Shown here: piece by piece, positions 32,179 to 40,452 of the stretch
How positions within the stretch are numbered: the stretch's first letter is position 1
Layout: every line of letters starts with the position of its first letter
Origin: JBCDKH01 sp964388485
Lineage (GTDB): Bacteria; Planctomycetota; Phycisphaerae; Tepidisphaerales; Tepidisphaeraceae
Assembly: GCA_964388485.1 (NCBI GenBank)
Contig: CAYMAS010000027.1
Coordinates: 1-45,274 of the forward strand
Length of the DNA stretch: 45,274 nucleotides
Reading direction: 5' to 3'
Program-made: the position numbers and the translations under genes
Notes under the pieces: model-generated
Database searches by the model: none
What the model was told of the DNA's origin: nothing
The model's input: only the letters and a program-made list of their open reading frames with translations

Positions 32179-32820
32179 ATGGCAGAGAACGACCTGTACG
32201 ACTTCAAAGACGATGAACCCGTCAAGCCGCAACGACGGCCCAAGACCGCCGCGGCCAAGCCGCTAAATTACGCGAACGTCAAGCAACGCGGCGTCGATCA
32301 GCCGACGGCGAAGAAGCGAACCATCGCAACGCAATCCAAGGAGGAATGGCGACGGCAGACGGAGGTCGAGGCCGCACGCCAGCAGTGGATGCAGCCGACC
32401 ATCACGCTCGCCGTGGTGGCAGCTCTCTTTTTGACGGTCGGTCTGATCTTCGGCGGCCCCGTCGGCATGGCAGGGGCAGGCGTTTACTTCCTGATTCTGT
32501 TGGTCGTCAACACGTTTCTCGGCGTCATTGCGGGTTATGCGGCAACGCTGGTCGGGGTCGGCTTCGGGGCCCCGCTGCTCGTCTGCATCCTCCAAATCGC
32601 TGCAGCTGCGATGGTCGGCAGCTTCGTCTACCACGTCGTGCCTTGCGGCGGAATCATCGGCTTGATGATCTACGCAGCTGCGCTTGCTGTGGCGATGCAA
32701 TTGATCGTCGAGCTCGACGGCGGCGAGTCCTACGCCTTCGCCCTGATCTTTATCCTACTCCAGCTCGCGACGCTCATTGGCCTGGCAGCGTTGCTCGCCG
32801 GCTCCTTCGCCGCAATCTGA
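32179..32820 (+). CDS. Membrane protein of unknown function with basic N-terminal tail
   Basis: A 213-residue protein. The first 70 residues are hydrophilic and Lys/Arg-rich, without structure I recognise, ending in an acidic-basic helix (SKEEWRRQTEVEAARQQWMQ). The rest has about five hydrophobic helices: TITLAVVAALFLTVGLIF, then GVYFLILLVVNTFLGVIAG, then a Gly/Ala-rich pair, then AFALIFILLQLATLIGLAAL. It looks like a small multi-span membrane protein. The first helix may be followed by the GGPVGMAGAG turn. It ends inside the first unit of the 16-bp tandem repeat. It follows the M48-like gene and the short ORF on the same strand. Confidence 0.65.
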   Translation: MAENDLYDFKDDEPVKPQRRPKTAAAKPLNYANVKQRGVDQPTAKKRTIATQSKEEWRRQTEVEAARQQWMQPTITLAVVAALFLTVGLIFGGPVGMAGAGVYFLILLVVNTFLGVIAGYAATLVGVGFGAPLLVCILQIAAAAMVGSFVYHVVPCGGIIGLMIYAAALAVAMQLIVELDGGESYAFALIFILLQLATLIGLAALLAGSFAAI

Positions 32821-32856
32821 TCAAGCCGCGATCTGATCAAGCCGCAATTCGATCAA
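32809..32856. repeat. 16-bp unit repeated three times in tandem
   Basis: Units at 32809-32824, 32825-32840 and 32841-32856, with a partial fourth (GCCGCT) after. The first reads GCCGCAATCTGATCAA; the second has one change and the third two. Each contains the palindrome GATC. The first unit holds the stop codon of the membrane protein gene, and the third holds the stop of the GGDEF remnant, so the repeat bridges two gene ends. Confidence 0.85.
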
Positions 32857-33165
32857 GCCGCTATACGCACCTGCGCCCGTCCGCCCTCTTTGGCTTGATA
32901 AAGCGACCGGTCGCACCCGACCATCAGGCCCTCGAGATCTTTCGCCCTCGGCTGGATCGCCGCAGTCGCGAGTTCGAAGTCGGCACCGATCCGCTCCGCC
33001 ACACCCGCTGCCTGCTGGGACGCAGTGCGCGGCAACAGCAGAACGAACGCGTCGCCGCCGTATCGGCAGGCTACGTCCGTCGAACAGCATCGGACGCCTG
33101 TAGAATCACGCCGATACCCGCCATGCGAGCTGCCATGGCACAGGCAGGCAAGGTCCTGTTCGACC
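32853..33165 (-). pseudogene. Remnant of a GGDEF diguanylate cyclase domain
   Basis: The minus strand from about 33165 encodes a C-terminal fragment of a GGDEF domain in two frames. The first frame gives GVILQASDAVRRT then stops. The other gives TDVACRYGGDAFVLLLPR and, at the end, CDRSLYQAKEGGRAQV, both strong GGDEF landmarks. The two join cleanly if one GGAC (or GACG) copy is restored near 33075, so a four-base slippage deletion broke the gene. The active-site motif is also altered (GGDAF for GGDEF). A stop lies upstream in the first frame, so only the last part of the domain is left and no start remains. No cyclase activity is expected. Confidence 0.6.
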
Positions 33166-33265
33166 TCGACGAGGTGCGAGCATTGTGTCAGTTAATCAGG
33201 TTATGCCCGCCACCGCCTCCTCCTTCGGGACGGCCACCGCAAAACACTGAGTAACGCGTGAACAA
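33166..33265. other. Spacer at the end of dnaE2
   Basis: About 100 bases between the GGDEF remnant and the dnaE2 stop. It changes from GC-rich to AT-rich toward the right. It holds no recognisable gene, hairpin or direct-repeat target site. Confidence 0.3.
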
Positions 33266-36200
33266 CTATTTGAAGTTACGACTCATGCTTCTCAAGTTGA
33301 TCAGGTGTGCGTCGATACTAATCATCTTGAATACATTTACATGAACGACCTCTCCTTGACGATCGACACGACCTGTTACAAGCATGGCTTTACTATCGCG
33401 AGCTACATATCTAAACCGCTCAAAGACATTCGGATAGATAACAAGGTTACTCATTCCTGTCTCATCTTCCAACGTCATGAACGTAATCGATTTTGCACTA
33501 GCCGGTCGTTGCCTAACTAGGCAAATGCCTGCGACGGATACAACGCATCCTTGAGGAAACGACTCGGGTTCAGCTAATCGATCAGATGCAATAGCACCAC
33601 GTTCTGCAAGATCGCTTCGGAGGAAACGGATGGGGTGGTCCTTGAGGGAGAGACCAGTATTTTCGTAATCTGCGAGTACACGGCGCAGTGGCCTGATCTC
33701 GGGAAGTACAATGGTTTGTTCCGCCTTAGCTACATTGTTGAACAGTGGCTCATCTGAATCGGACAGCTTTCCGGCGTTCCAAATCGCCGTCTGTTGGTCG
33801 AGACCGGTCTTGCCGACCGTGCGAAAAGCATCAGCTCTTGCGAGGCAAGCAATTGCACGAGCGGTGCAACCACTTTCTCGCCAGATCTGCTCCAGTCCCT
33901 TCGCTTGTTTACGACGTGTCAAGATGATCTTCTCGGCATCTTTACGGCAGAGACCCTTAACTCGATTCATGCCAAGACGGACCGTCATCAGGTTATCTTC
34001 GACTGGGATCGTACAGTCCCATTGGCTTTGAAGCACGTCCACCGGCAGGACGGTCACGCCATGACGCTGCGCATCTTGGATGAGCTGAGCTGGCTTATAA
34101 AAGCCCATCGGTTGAGAGTTCAAAATAGCACAAAGGAACACACCAGGCCAGTGGTGTTTAAAGTAGCTTGAAGCATACGCGATCAACGCAAAGCTGGCCG
34201 CATGACTCTCAGGGAACCCATAAGTCGAGAACCCTTGTATTTGCTTAAAACATTGATCGGCGAAATCGCGCTCGTAACCGTTTCCGATCATACCGCTGAT
34301 GATTTTTTCCTCGAACGAATCAATATCGCCGAATCTACGGAATCCAGTCACTGCTCGCCGCATCCCATCAGCTTCGTCAGGAGTGAATCCTGCGCAGTGA
34401 ATTGCCATCAGCATTGCTTGCTCTTGAAAAATCGGCACACCGAAAGTTCGTTCGGTAATCCACTCGATCGCTTTGCCGTTCATGTCTGGAACTTCCTCCT
34501 CACCATTTCTCCGGCGAAGGTATGGGTGAACCATCCCGCCCTGGATAGGTCCGGGCCGAACGATCGCAACCTCAACTACCAGGTCATAAAACGATCGAGG
34601 CCGGAGTCTCGGCAGCATCGACATCTGTGCTCTGCTTTCAATCTGGAACGTGCCCATGGTATCTGCGCGACAGATCATGTCGAATGTCTCTTGACAGTCG
34701 TCGGGCATTGATCCCAGCGACATCTCGATACCTGCATGTTGCCTAAGAAGATCAAATCCTTTAGCCATGCAAGTTAACATGCCTAGACCTAAGACATCGA
34801 CCTTGATGAACCCTAGTGCATCGATATCATCTTTGTCCCATTCGATGGCGGTTCGGCCTTCCATGGCACAGTTTTCTATGGGAACTAGATGACTTAGCGG
34901 TGTCTGCGTCAGCACGAAACCGCCTGGGTGCTGGGACAGGTGTCGCGGAAACCCTTGTACCAACGCAGACAAGTGGATGAAGTGCTGCGTGAGCGGATGA
35001 TCAAGATCTAGTTTCTGAGCCTTGATCTCCTCAACTTCGATCGGTCCGCCTTTCCACCAGTTGATGCCCTTTGCCAGCCGATCGATGGCATCCTTACCGA
35101 ATCCCAGAATCTTGCCAACTTCACGCACCGCTGATCGGCCCCGGTAGGTTATCACATTCGCCGTCATGGCCGCCCGATCGCGGCCATACTTCGTATAGAG
35201 GTACTGGATTGCTTCCTCACGACGCTCATGTTCAAAGTCGATGTCGATATCCGGAGGCTCATTCCGAGCACGAGAAATGAACCTCTCGAACAGCGTGTTA
35301 ATGCGGCGGGGATCAGCGTCGGTGATCCCAAGGCTGTAGCAGACGACGGAGTTTGCCGCCGCTCCACGGCCTTGACAGAGGATACCTCGCTGACGCGACC
35401 ATCGGACGAGATCCTCAACCGTCAGGAAATAGTGCGGCAGATCAAGCTCGTCGATCAAGACCAGTTCGTGCTCGAACTGTGACAGCACTTTCTCTGGAAG
35501 TCCGCCTTCACCTTGGGAAAACCTTTGTTTAAGTCCAGCACGAGCGATCTTCTCAAGGTGCCCCATTGCCGTCTCGCCGACGGGTACCACTTCGTCAGGG
35601 TATTGATACTTCAGGAGGTCCAACGAGAAAGCACGGCACCGTTCAGCGACCTCGACAGATCGACTCACAGCACTTGGGTATCTAGCAAAGAGACGGCCAA
35701 TCTCCTCGGGCACCTTCATGTGCCGCTCAGCTGAAGCTTCAAGTTCAAGTCCTGCTTCGTCCAGCGTTAGACCATTTCGTATGCACGTGACCACGTCCTG
35801 CATGAGCCGCCGACCAGGCACGTGGTAAAGAGGATGATTGGTAGCTAACATTGGCACACGATTCTGCTTCGCTATAACTGCTATGTTCCGCAAACGAGCC
35901 TCGTCATCTCCATTGAACTGATAAGATGCGAGCAAAGACAGATGATCATCATCAAACCATCGCTGAAGAGTTCGCAGTCGAGTTACAAATCGGTCGTCGA
36001 TCCTCCTGGGAGTCTCAACGCCCGCCATAAGTCCGGCAGCGTGTTCCACGACGTCTTCAAGATGTAGCTGGCACTGCCCTTTGATCGTCCGCCTTTTGCC
36101 AATGGTTAGCAGCGCCGTCAGCCTGCTGTAACTGTCCAGGTCGGTGGGCCAAAGGTAGATCGCGTAGCCGTCATCGAGCTGGATTCGACTCCCGACTACC

Positions 36201-36631
36201 TGCGGAATGCCGTGTTTCTTAGCTGCCACGTGGGCTCTGACGACACCGGCGAGCGTGTTGGTGTCGCACACGCCGACCGCGTGATACCCGAGTTCCGCTG
36301 CCCGTGTAGCCACTTCATCAGGATAACTTGCCCCTGTAAGGAAGGTGAAGTTGCTGAAGCAACAGAGTTCGGCAAAGGCTACCTGACTCCCGCTTCGGAC
36401 GAGGTTGAGCGGCGACCTGCCGAAGGTCTGCTCATACTCACGAGCTCGTTCTTTTTTGTCTTTGAAGCCGCCCCAGCCCTGCTTCCACCTCAGCGTCCGA
36501 CCGCCGCTCTCTGCCTTCTCCACCTCTTTAGCTCGTGTCCAATGGTGGCGTTTCGTTGGGAACTCGGCATGATCTCTGTGCGGGTGGTCGCGAGACTTGG
36601 GTGGCGAGTCATCCGGCATGGCACCAAACAT
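33266..36631 (-). CDS. dnaE2: Error-prone DNA polymerase DnaE2 (ImuC)
   Basis: A 1121-residue C-family DNA polymerase of the translesion type, which extends DNA past damage with low fidelity. After an 85-residue Lys/Arg-rich lead comes the PHP domain (FAELCCFSNFTFLTGASYPD, with Cys where relatives have His in ELHC), so its metal site is probably lost. The polymerase core is intact: GILCQGRGAAANSVVCYSLG, catalytic Asp461/463 in PPDIDIDFEHERREE, and Asp612 in GFIKVDVLGLGML. A C-terminal OB domain (VSVAGICLVRQRPAS) ends the protein. It is the last gene of the imuA-imuB-dnaE2 cassette, 50 bases after imuB. Its 3' half is near 43% GC in sampled blocks, against about 60% toward its 5' end and 58-63% in blocks from flanking genes. 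Confidence 0.95.
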   Translation of the reverse strand: MFGAMPDDSPPKSRDHPHRDHAEFPTKRHHWTRAKEVEKAESGGRTLRWKQGWGGFKDKKERAREYEQTFGRSPLNLVRSGSQVAFAELCCFSNFTFLTGASYPDEVATRAAELGYHAVGVCDTNTLAGVVRAHVAAKKHGIPQVVGSRIQLDDGYAIYLWPTDLDSYSRLTALLTIGKRRTIKGQCQLHLEDVVEHAAGLMAGVETPRRIDDRFVTRLRTLQRWFDDDHLSLLASYQFNGDDEARLRNIAVIAKQNRVPMLATNHPLYHVPGRRLMQDVVTCIRNGLTLDEAGLELEASAERHMKVPEEIGRLFARYPSAVSRSVEVAERCRAFSLDLLKYQYPDEVVPVGETAMGHLEKIARAGLKQRFSQGEGGLPEKVLSQFEHELVLIDELDLPHYFLTVEDLVRWSRQRGILCQGRGAAANSVVCYSLGITDADPRRINTLFERFISRARNEPPDIDIDFEHERREEAIQYLYTKYGRDRAAMTANVITYRGRSAVREVGKILGFGKDAIDRLAKGINWWKGGPIEVEEIKAQKLDLDHPLTQHFIHLSALVQGFPRHLSQHPGGFVLTQTPLSHLVPIENCAMEGRTAIEWDKDDIDALGFIKVDVLGLGMLTCMAKGFDLLRQHAGIEMSLGSMPDDCQETFDMICRADTMGTFQIESRAQMSMLPRLRPRSFYDLVVEVAIVRPGPIQGGMVHPYLRRRNGEEEVPDMNGKAIEWITERTFGVPIFQEQAMLMAIHCAGFTPDEADGMRRAVTGFRRFGDIDSFEEKIISGMIGNGYERDFADQCFKQIQGFSTYGFPESHAASFALIAYASSYFKHHWPGVFLCAILNSQPMGFYKPAQLIQDAQRHGVTVLPVDVLQSQWDCTIPVEDNLMTVRLGMNRVKGLCRKDAEKIILTRRKQAKGLEQIWRESGCTARAIACLARADAFRTVGKTGLDQQTAIWNAGKLSDSDEPLFNNVAKAEQTIVLPEIRPLRRVLADYENTGLSLKDHPIRFLRSDLAERGAIASDRLAEPESFPQGCVVSVAGICLVRQRPASAKSITFMTLEDETGMSNLVIYPNVFERFRYVARDSKAMLVTGRVDRQGEVVHVNVFKMISIDAHLINLRSMSRNFK

Positions 36632-36681
36632 CTACCACACAGATACACCGCAGTGCAAGGAGAATGTTCGGGCGCGTCATG

Positions 36682-38298
36682 TCATGCCCAAATGCCGTGG
36701 ACGAACCACTGCCCCGCCGGTCGCTTGCGGAACAGCCAGAGCCACAGGCCGCCTTCGCATTGAATCTTGTAATAATCCCGCACCGCCATCGATTGCCGCG
36801 ACAGGCGAAACCGCCACCACCGCCGTCCGATGCGCTCCGGTCCGACCGAGGTCAGGATCGTTCGCGATCTGCCACGCCACCAGAGCGTTGCCAGGGGCCC
36901 TTCCGGGTTGAGAAAGGTGACGTCGGCTGGTTCAGCGGGGTCGAGAAGCCGGGTCGGCCGATCGGCCAGGACCAGGGGCCACAGCTGGATCTTGCGTGGC
37001 GTCTCGTCGGCTGGCACAAACTTGTGTGCAGCCTCTGGTACGTGCGTGGGCGTCGGCTCGATTCGGCAGACGTTGCTCCGTCCCAGCCTGCCTTGTAGAC
37101 GATCAATAAGTTGCCCCAAGTCACGATCGTCTTTATAAGAGTCACGTGTTCCATCGAGTTCTGACTGACTATGAGGCTGGCGGGTAAACTCGACCGCCGT
37201 CAGCGACATTGCTTCCACGCCACGTCCCAAGTGCATCGTCTCTACCTTCGGGCGAAGGACGTTCCAAAGGTGCTTTATATCCCGTGTGGCAGCGGCGAAC
37301 ATGATCGACTGCGATACAAACTCAGGATGCAGGTGATCATTCAAACGTTCGACCTGAAACACGACCCGCCGCGCTGCCGATTCGATTGCTGTCAGACGCT
37401 GGCAAAGTTCGACGGCCAAGCGTTCGGCTCCAAGATTGACCGCCTCAAACTGCGTCGTCGGCCCGGCGAAGCGGAACTGAGCGGCAGGTGCCGCCCGGTG
37501 AGGCAGCCACTTCACCAGCTCAGGTGCCGAGCCTTTGGCTTGATCGAGCCGTCGCAGCACGCTGCTATCAAAGCGGCATGCCACCTCGTTTCGTGGCAGT
37601 GCCTCCAGCTGATCGATTTGATCGACACCGACTTCTGCCAAGGCCGTTACGACCTTCGGATCGATTCGCAAGGCACTGACAGGCAACTGTCCCAGATCGG
37701 CAACGTTTTGCGTCACACCCTCACTTCCAAACCGTGCTTTGGCCCAGGCCAGGCCGATGGTGGGGGCGACAGCGATACGGGCTCCGAGACCGAGTTGAGC
37801 GATAGACCGCCGCACCTGTCTCGCCAACGGAACGAGGCCCCCGTAAAGCCGCTCGCATCCGGCAAAATCTAGAAGGAGCCCGTCACCCGTCTCATCAGCG
37901 GCGACGCGGGGGGTAAAGCGAACGGCCCATTGTGCCAGCCGCTCAAGGGCTTGGGTGTCTGCGACGGGAGAATGGTCGCGAACTAGAGGAAGAGCCGGCA
38001 AGATGGCTGTCGCGTGGGCGATGGTCATGCCGACTCGAACGCCCTCGAGTTGTGCCGCCCGACACGCCGCGGCCACGAGGCGTCGGCCTTGCGTTTCGTT
38101 GGCGAGCAACAGGAACGGGACGCGCTGCCGATTACGCCACCGTCGCAGTCGCCGGTCGGTGGGCCATGTCGGGAGGAAAACCGATCCGAAAGCGGCCGGT
38201 GGGCTCTCGAAACTCGACGTGTTCGGCATGTCGAACAGGCCGGGCAAGACCGGAGGTGGGGTTCCACTCGTACGTCCACGCGACCTTTCGGTCGCCAT
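36682..38298 (-). CDS. imuB: ImuB, inactive Y-family polymerase of the mutasome
   Basis: About 538 residues. ImuB is a Y-family polymerase relative without catalytic acids that links DnaE2, ImuA and the sliding clamp for damage-induced mutagenesis. It starts near FGSVFLPTWPTDRRLRRWRN, the ImuB opening. The palm-like part has DETGDGLLLDFAGCERLYGG, then a helix-hairpin-helix-like ALAEVGVDQIDQLEALPR. Later comes the tail that includes RPTRLLDPAEPADVTFLNPE and, at the very end, VRDYYKIQCEGGLWLWLF. The ATG at 38298 has AGAGG nine bases upstream; an ATG at 38316 is also in frame. Either overlaps the imuA end by about 170 bases. Confidence 0.92.
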   Translation of the reverse strand: MATERSRGRTSGTPPPVLPGLFDMPNTSSFESPPAAFGSVFLPTWPTDRRLRRWRNRQRVPFLLLANETQGRRLVAAACRAAQLEGVRVGMTIAHATAILPALPLVRDHSPVADTQALERLAQWAVRFTPRVAADETGDGLLLDFAGCERLYGGLVPLARQVRRSIAQLGLGARIAVAPTIGLAWAKARFGSEGVTQNVADLGQLPVSALRIDPKVVTALAEVGVDQIDQLEALPRNEVACRFDSSVLRRLDQAKGSAPELVKWLPHRAAPAAQFRFAGPTTQFEAVNLGAERLAVELCQRLTAIESAARRVVFQVERLNDHLHPEFVSQSIMFAAATRDIKHLWNVLRPKVETMHLGRGVEAMSLTAVEFTRQPHSQSELDGTRDSYKDDRDLGQLIDRLQGRLGRSNVCRIEPTPTHVPEAAHKFVPADETPRKIQLWPLVLADRPTRLLDPAEPADVTFLNPEGPLATLWWRGRSRTILTSVGPERIGRRWWRFRLSRQSMAVRDYYKIQCEGGLWLWLFRKRPAGQWFVHGIWA

Positions 38299-38959
38299 TG
38301 TGTTGAACCTCTTCATTGCAAAACATCTCCGCTGCTGTCATCAGTCCGGCAGGCAATTTTGATTTCGCCATCAAACTGGGAACGGCTTGGCTGTTCTTCT
38401 TCCTCGAAAGCTCGACGCTCCAACGAGGCCGACGGATCAACCCGCCGTCTTCGCAAGCCGCAATGGCCTCCACCGGCGTGATGTGCCACCGAGTACCGGC
38501 CGCCGATCTGCTGCCGACATCTGACTCACCACGGAGCAGAAACAGCCGACTGTCACGATCCTGAGAAGCCTCGGCGGCCAACTGCAGGCGACGCGTCATG
38601 GTCATGTCGAAACCTCGGCCGTCGACAACCACGGCAGAGACCGCTGTACATTGAACCGCCAGCTCCGCAGCCCAGGCTCGGTCCTGGGGCCGATTGGTAG
38701 AGACGAACAAGCTCCGCCGCCACAAGCCGGTTCGAGCCACCTGCGAAGCCGCAGGATAAACAGCCTCACCGACAAAGACGATGTGACCCTCACCTGCTGC
38801 CGCCAGCCAGCTTGTAACAAGAGCGATCCCCGAAGCCTCCGTTCTACCGACAACTTCATGAACACCAGCCACAACGTCGGGCTCCCCTGGAAGGGATGAC
38901 GCGGGTTGCGACAACGCCTGCTGGAGCCTGTCGGAAGCATTGGGGTTCGCGGCAGCCAT
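38132..38959 (-). CDS. imuA: ImuA, RecA-like mutasome subunit
   Basis: A 275-residue ImuA-type protein (SulA/RecA-like fold). The centre has TSWLAAAGEGHIVFVGEAVY, LWRRSLFVSTNRPQDRAWAA and AVVVDGRGFDMTMTRRLQLA, then RLFLLRGES and the HITPVEAIA region close to the end of the fold. A clear Walker A motif is absent, as in most ImuA proteins, which are not expected to hydrolyse ATP as RecA does. ImuA binds ImuB and RecA and is needed for DnaE2-dependent mutagenesis in other bacteria. It is the first gene of the cassette. The upstream 155 bases hold no LexA box of a type I know, so its control is unclear. Confidence 0.85.
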   Translation of the reverse strand: MAAANPNASDRLQQALSQPASSLPGEPDVVAGVHEVVGRTEASGIALVTSWLAAAGEGHIVFVGEAVYPAASQVARTGLWRRSLFVSTNRPQDRAWAAELAVQCTAVSAVVVDGRGFDMTMTRRLQLAAEASQDRDSRLFLLRGESDVGSRSAAGTRWHITPVEAIAACEDGGLIRRPRWSVELSRKKNSQAVPSLMAKSKLPAGLMTAAEMFCNEEVQHNGDRKVAWTYEWNPTSGLARPVRHAEHVEFREPTGRFRIGFPPDMAHRPATATVA

Positions 38960-39066
38960 CGGCAGCCGGTTTTAGTTCGGATAATGTATGGGGTCAATGC
39001 CTGCTTCTTACATCGACAGCCGCGGCACCAGCCTGATCCCGCCCCAGATCCCATAAGCACTACAAA

Positions 39067-39088
39067 CCGCGGCACGAACGTGCCGCGG
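39067..39088 (-). terminator. Perfect hairpin after the Cys-rich small gene
   Basis: CCGCGGCACG and CGTGCCGCGG pair perfectly. On the minus strand the stem is followed by TTTGTAGTGCTT. It lies 26 bases past the stop of the 39115-39333 gene and should end that transcript, or insulate it from imuA. Confidence 0.7.
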
Positions 39089-39114
39089 TGGATCAGGTGG
39101 AATTAGCTGATCCG

Positions 39115-39333
39115 TCAGTGCCCGTTAGCCGACGCGGGCTCGAAGCCCTCGCAGGAGCTGATAGGGGACACCTTGAGTTCGACGTTCCGGTTTTTCGGGT
39201 GGCCGCAAGGTTCGACGAGATCTACCGGTGCCTGTCGACTGGTACGAATCTGGACCAGCTTGGGCTGGTCGTCTTGCTTCGTCTCGCCGAAGTGGATGCA
39301 GATGCCGCACTGGCCGTCGTGGATGGTCAACAT
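39115..39333 (-). CDS. Small Cys-rich conserved protein of planctomycete type
   Basis: A 72-residue protein. It starts with MLTIHDGQCGICIHFGE and continues with KLVQIRTSRQAPVDLVEPCG and LKVSPISSCEGFEPA. Cys residues at 9, 12, 43 and 60, with His14 and His45, could bind zinc or a cluster. The pattern matches a short conserved hypothetical family I recall from many planctomycete genomes; its role is unknown. The start is firm: AAGGAG lies seven bases before the ATG. The gene stands alone, between the imu cassette and the metal transporter operon, and has its own terminator. Confidence 0.8.
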   Translation of the reverse strand: MLTIHDGQCGICIHFGETKQDDQPKLVQIRTSRQAPVDLVEPCGHPKNRNVELKVSPISSCEGFEPASANGH

Positions 39334-39423
39334 GAGGTTCTCCTTGGTAGAGGTTCGCTAGATTAACTGCGAAAACCATGCCACGCACGTGATCATTCAC
39401 CTAACAGGATTCGAGACGGCGTC

Positions 39424-40452
39424 TCAAGAACCAGCCAAGCCGCCCGAATTAGTCCGGGCCAACCGATGACGCCGGATCTTCCGAACAACGACACCATGAC
39501 TTGGCGAAAATACCGCTGCCGCAACCAGCAGAGCGCCGGCGACCACGGTCATGCTCCCGGCCGCACTGACGGTCGGGGCGTCAAACCAGCCGGGTATCAT
39601 CGTTGCCGCCAGATACCCGCCGACCGCGCAAATCATTGCTAGGACCAGGCTGACGACCAGCTGCGGGGCCAGCCGGTCCGTCAGCAGCCTCGCCGTCACC
39701 GCGGGCACGATCAGCATCGCGATCACCAGAATACTCCCAACCGCCTCAAAGGCTGCCACTGTCGCAGCGGCGACGAAGGTCATGAGGACGTAGTGCATCA
39801 CCGTCGAACTGATGCCCTGCGTCGTCGCCAGTCCGGGATCGAAGGCGGCGATGCGCAGCTCCTTGAACAACGCGATGCTCAGAACAAGGCTCGCCGCGAA
39901 CACGACGAGCAACAGCGTGATCTGCCGCGGCAGAAGGTCGACTGCCTGCCCCAATGCCTCGCCGCTGAAGAAGGGGGCCCACGTCATCGGCAGACGAAAG
40001 TCGCTGAGCGTCTCGAGCTGGCCGTAGAGCACGCAGTCCGGGTCAAGATCGACGTGCCGGACGCTAGCCGTCTCGATTTTGAGCACGCCGTACGCGAACA
40101 TCACGCTGAACACGACGCCCATCGCCGCCCCCGGCTCCACGCGGCCGAGTTTCTTGACGACCTCCACCAGCACCACCGTCACAACCGCCGCCATCGCGGC
40201 ACCCGTGAACATCAGCAGCGGACTACGCGCATCCGTCACACCGAGAAGATCGCGAAGCCCGCCGAACAAGGGGTTGTCCGTGTAGACGAAAACGAACGCC
40301 AACACGATCCCGGGCAGGACGCTGTGGCTGATCGCGTCTCCCATCAGCGACAGCCGCCGCAGGACAAGGAAGTTGCCAAGCAGGCCACACGTCATCACTG
40401 CCAGGCACGCGGCGAGCAGCGGGTAGAGGTCAATGGCGGGCGAGAGATTCAC
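39424..40452 (-). CDS. troD: Metal ABC transporter permease, second subunit
   Basis: A 342-residue ABC-3 family permease with eight or nine membrane helices. Family marks are NFLVLRRLSLMGDAISHSVL near residue 27, LGRVEPGAAMGVVFSVMFAY, and SILVIAMLIVPAVTARLLTD near residue 250. A long loop between helices, at about residues 140-175 (ASVRHVDLDPDCVLYGQLET onward), is of the TroD/YtgD sort. It would pair with the fused permease to form the membrane channel. Translation starts at a GTG overlapping the stop of the upstream permease in a GTGA arrangement, so the two are coupled. Mn, Fe or Zn cannot be told apart by sequence alone; the MntR at the front of the operon favours Mn. Confidence 0.92.
   Translation of the reverse strand: MNLSPAIDLYPLLAACLAVMTCGLLGNFLVLRRLSLMGDAISHSVLPGIVLAFVFVYTDNPLFGGLRDLLGVTDARSPLLMFTGAAMAAVVTVVLVEVVKKLGRVEPGAAMGVVFSVMFAYGVLKIETASVRHVDLDPDCVLYGQLETLSDFRLPMTWAPFFSGEALGQAVDLLPRQITLLLVVFAASLVLSIALFKELRIAAFDPGLATTQGISSTVMHYVLMTFVAAATVAAFEAVGSILVIAMLIVPAVTARLLTDRLAPQLVVSLVLAMICAVGGYLAATMIPGWFDAPTVSAAGSMTVVAGALLVAAAVFSPSHGVVVRKIRRHRLARTNSGGLAGS

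Noticed and set aside
33305..33520. A short plus-strand ORF in the AT-rich DNA at the dnaE2 end
   Set aside because: It lies inside the conserved C-terminal OB part of dnaE2 and shows no coding pattern of its own.
38960..39060. A LexA box upstream of imuA
   Set aside because: I looked for CTGT-N8-ACAG, GAAC-N4-GTTC and GTTC-N7-GTTC forms and saw none. The lone GTTC near 38977 has no partner.
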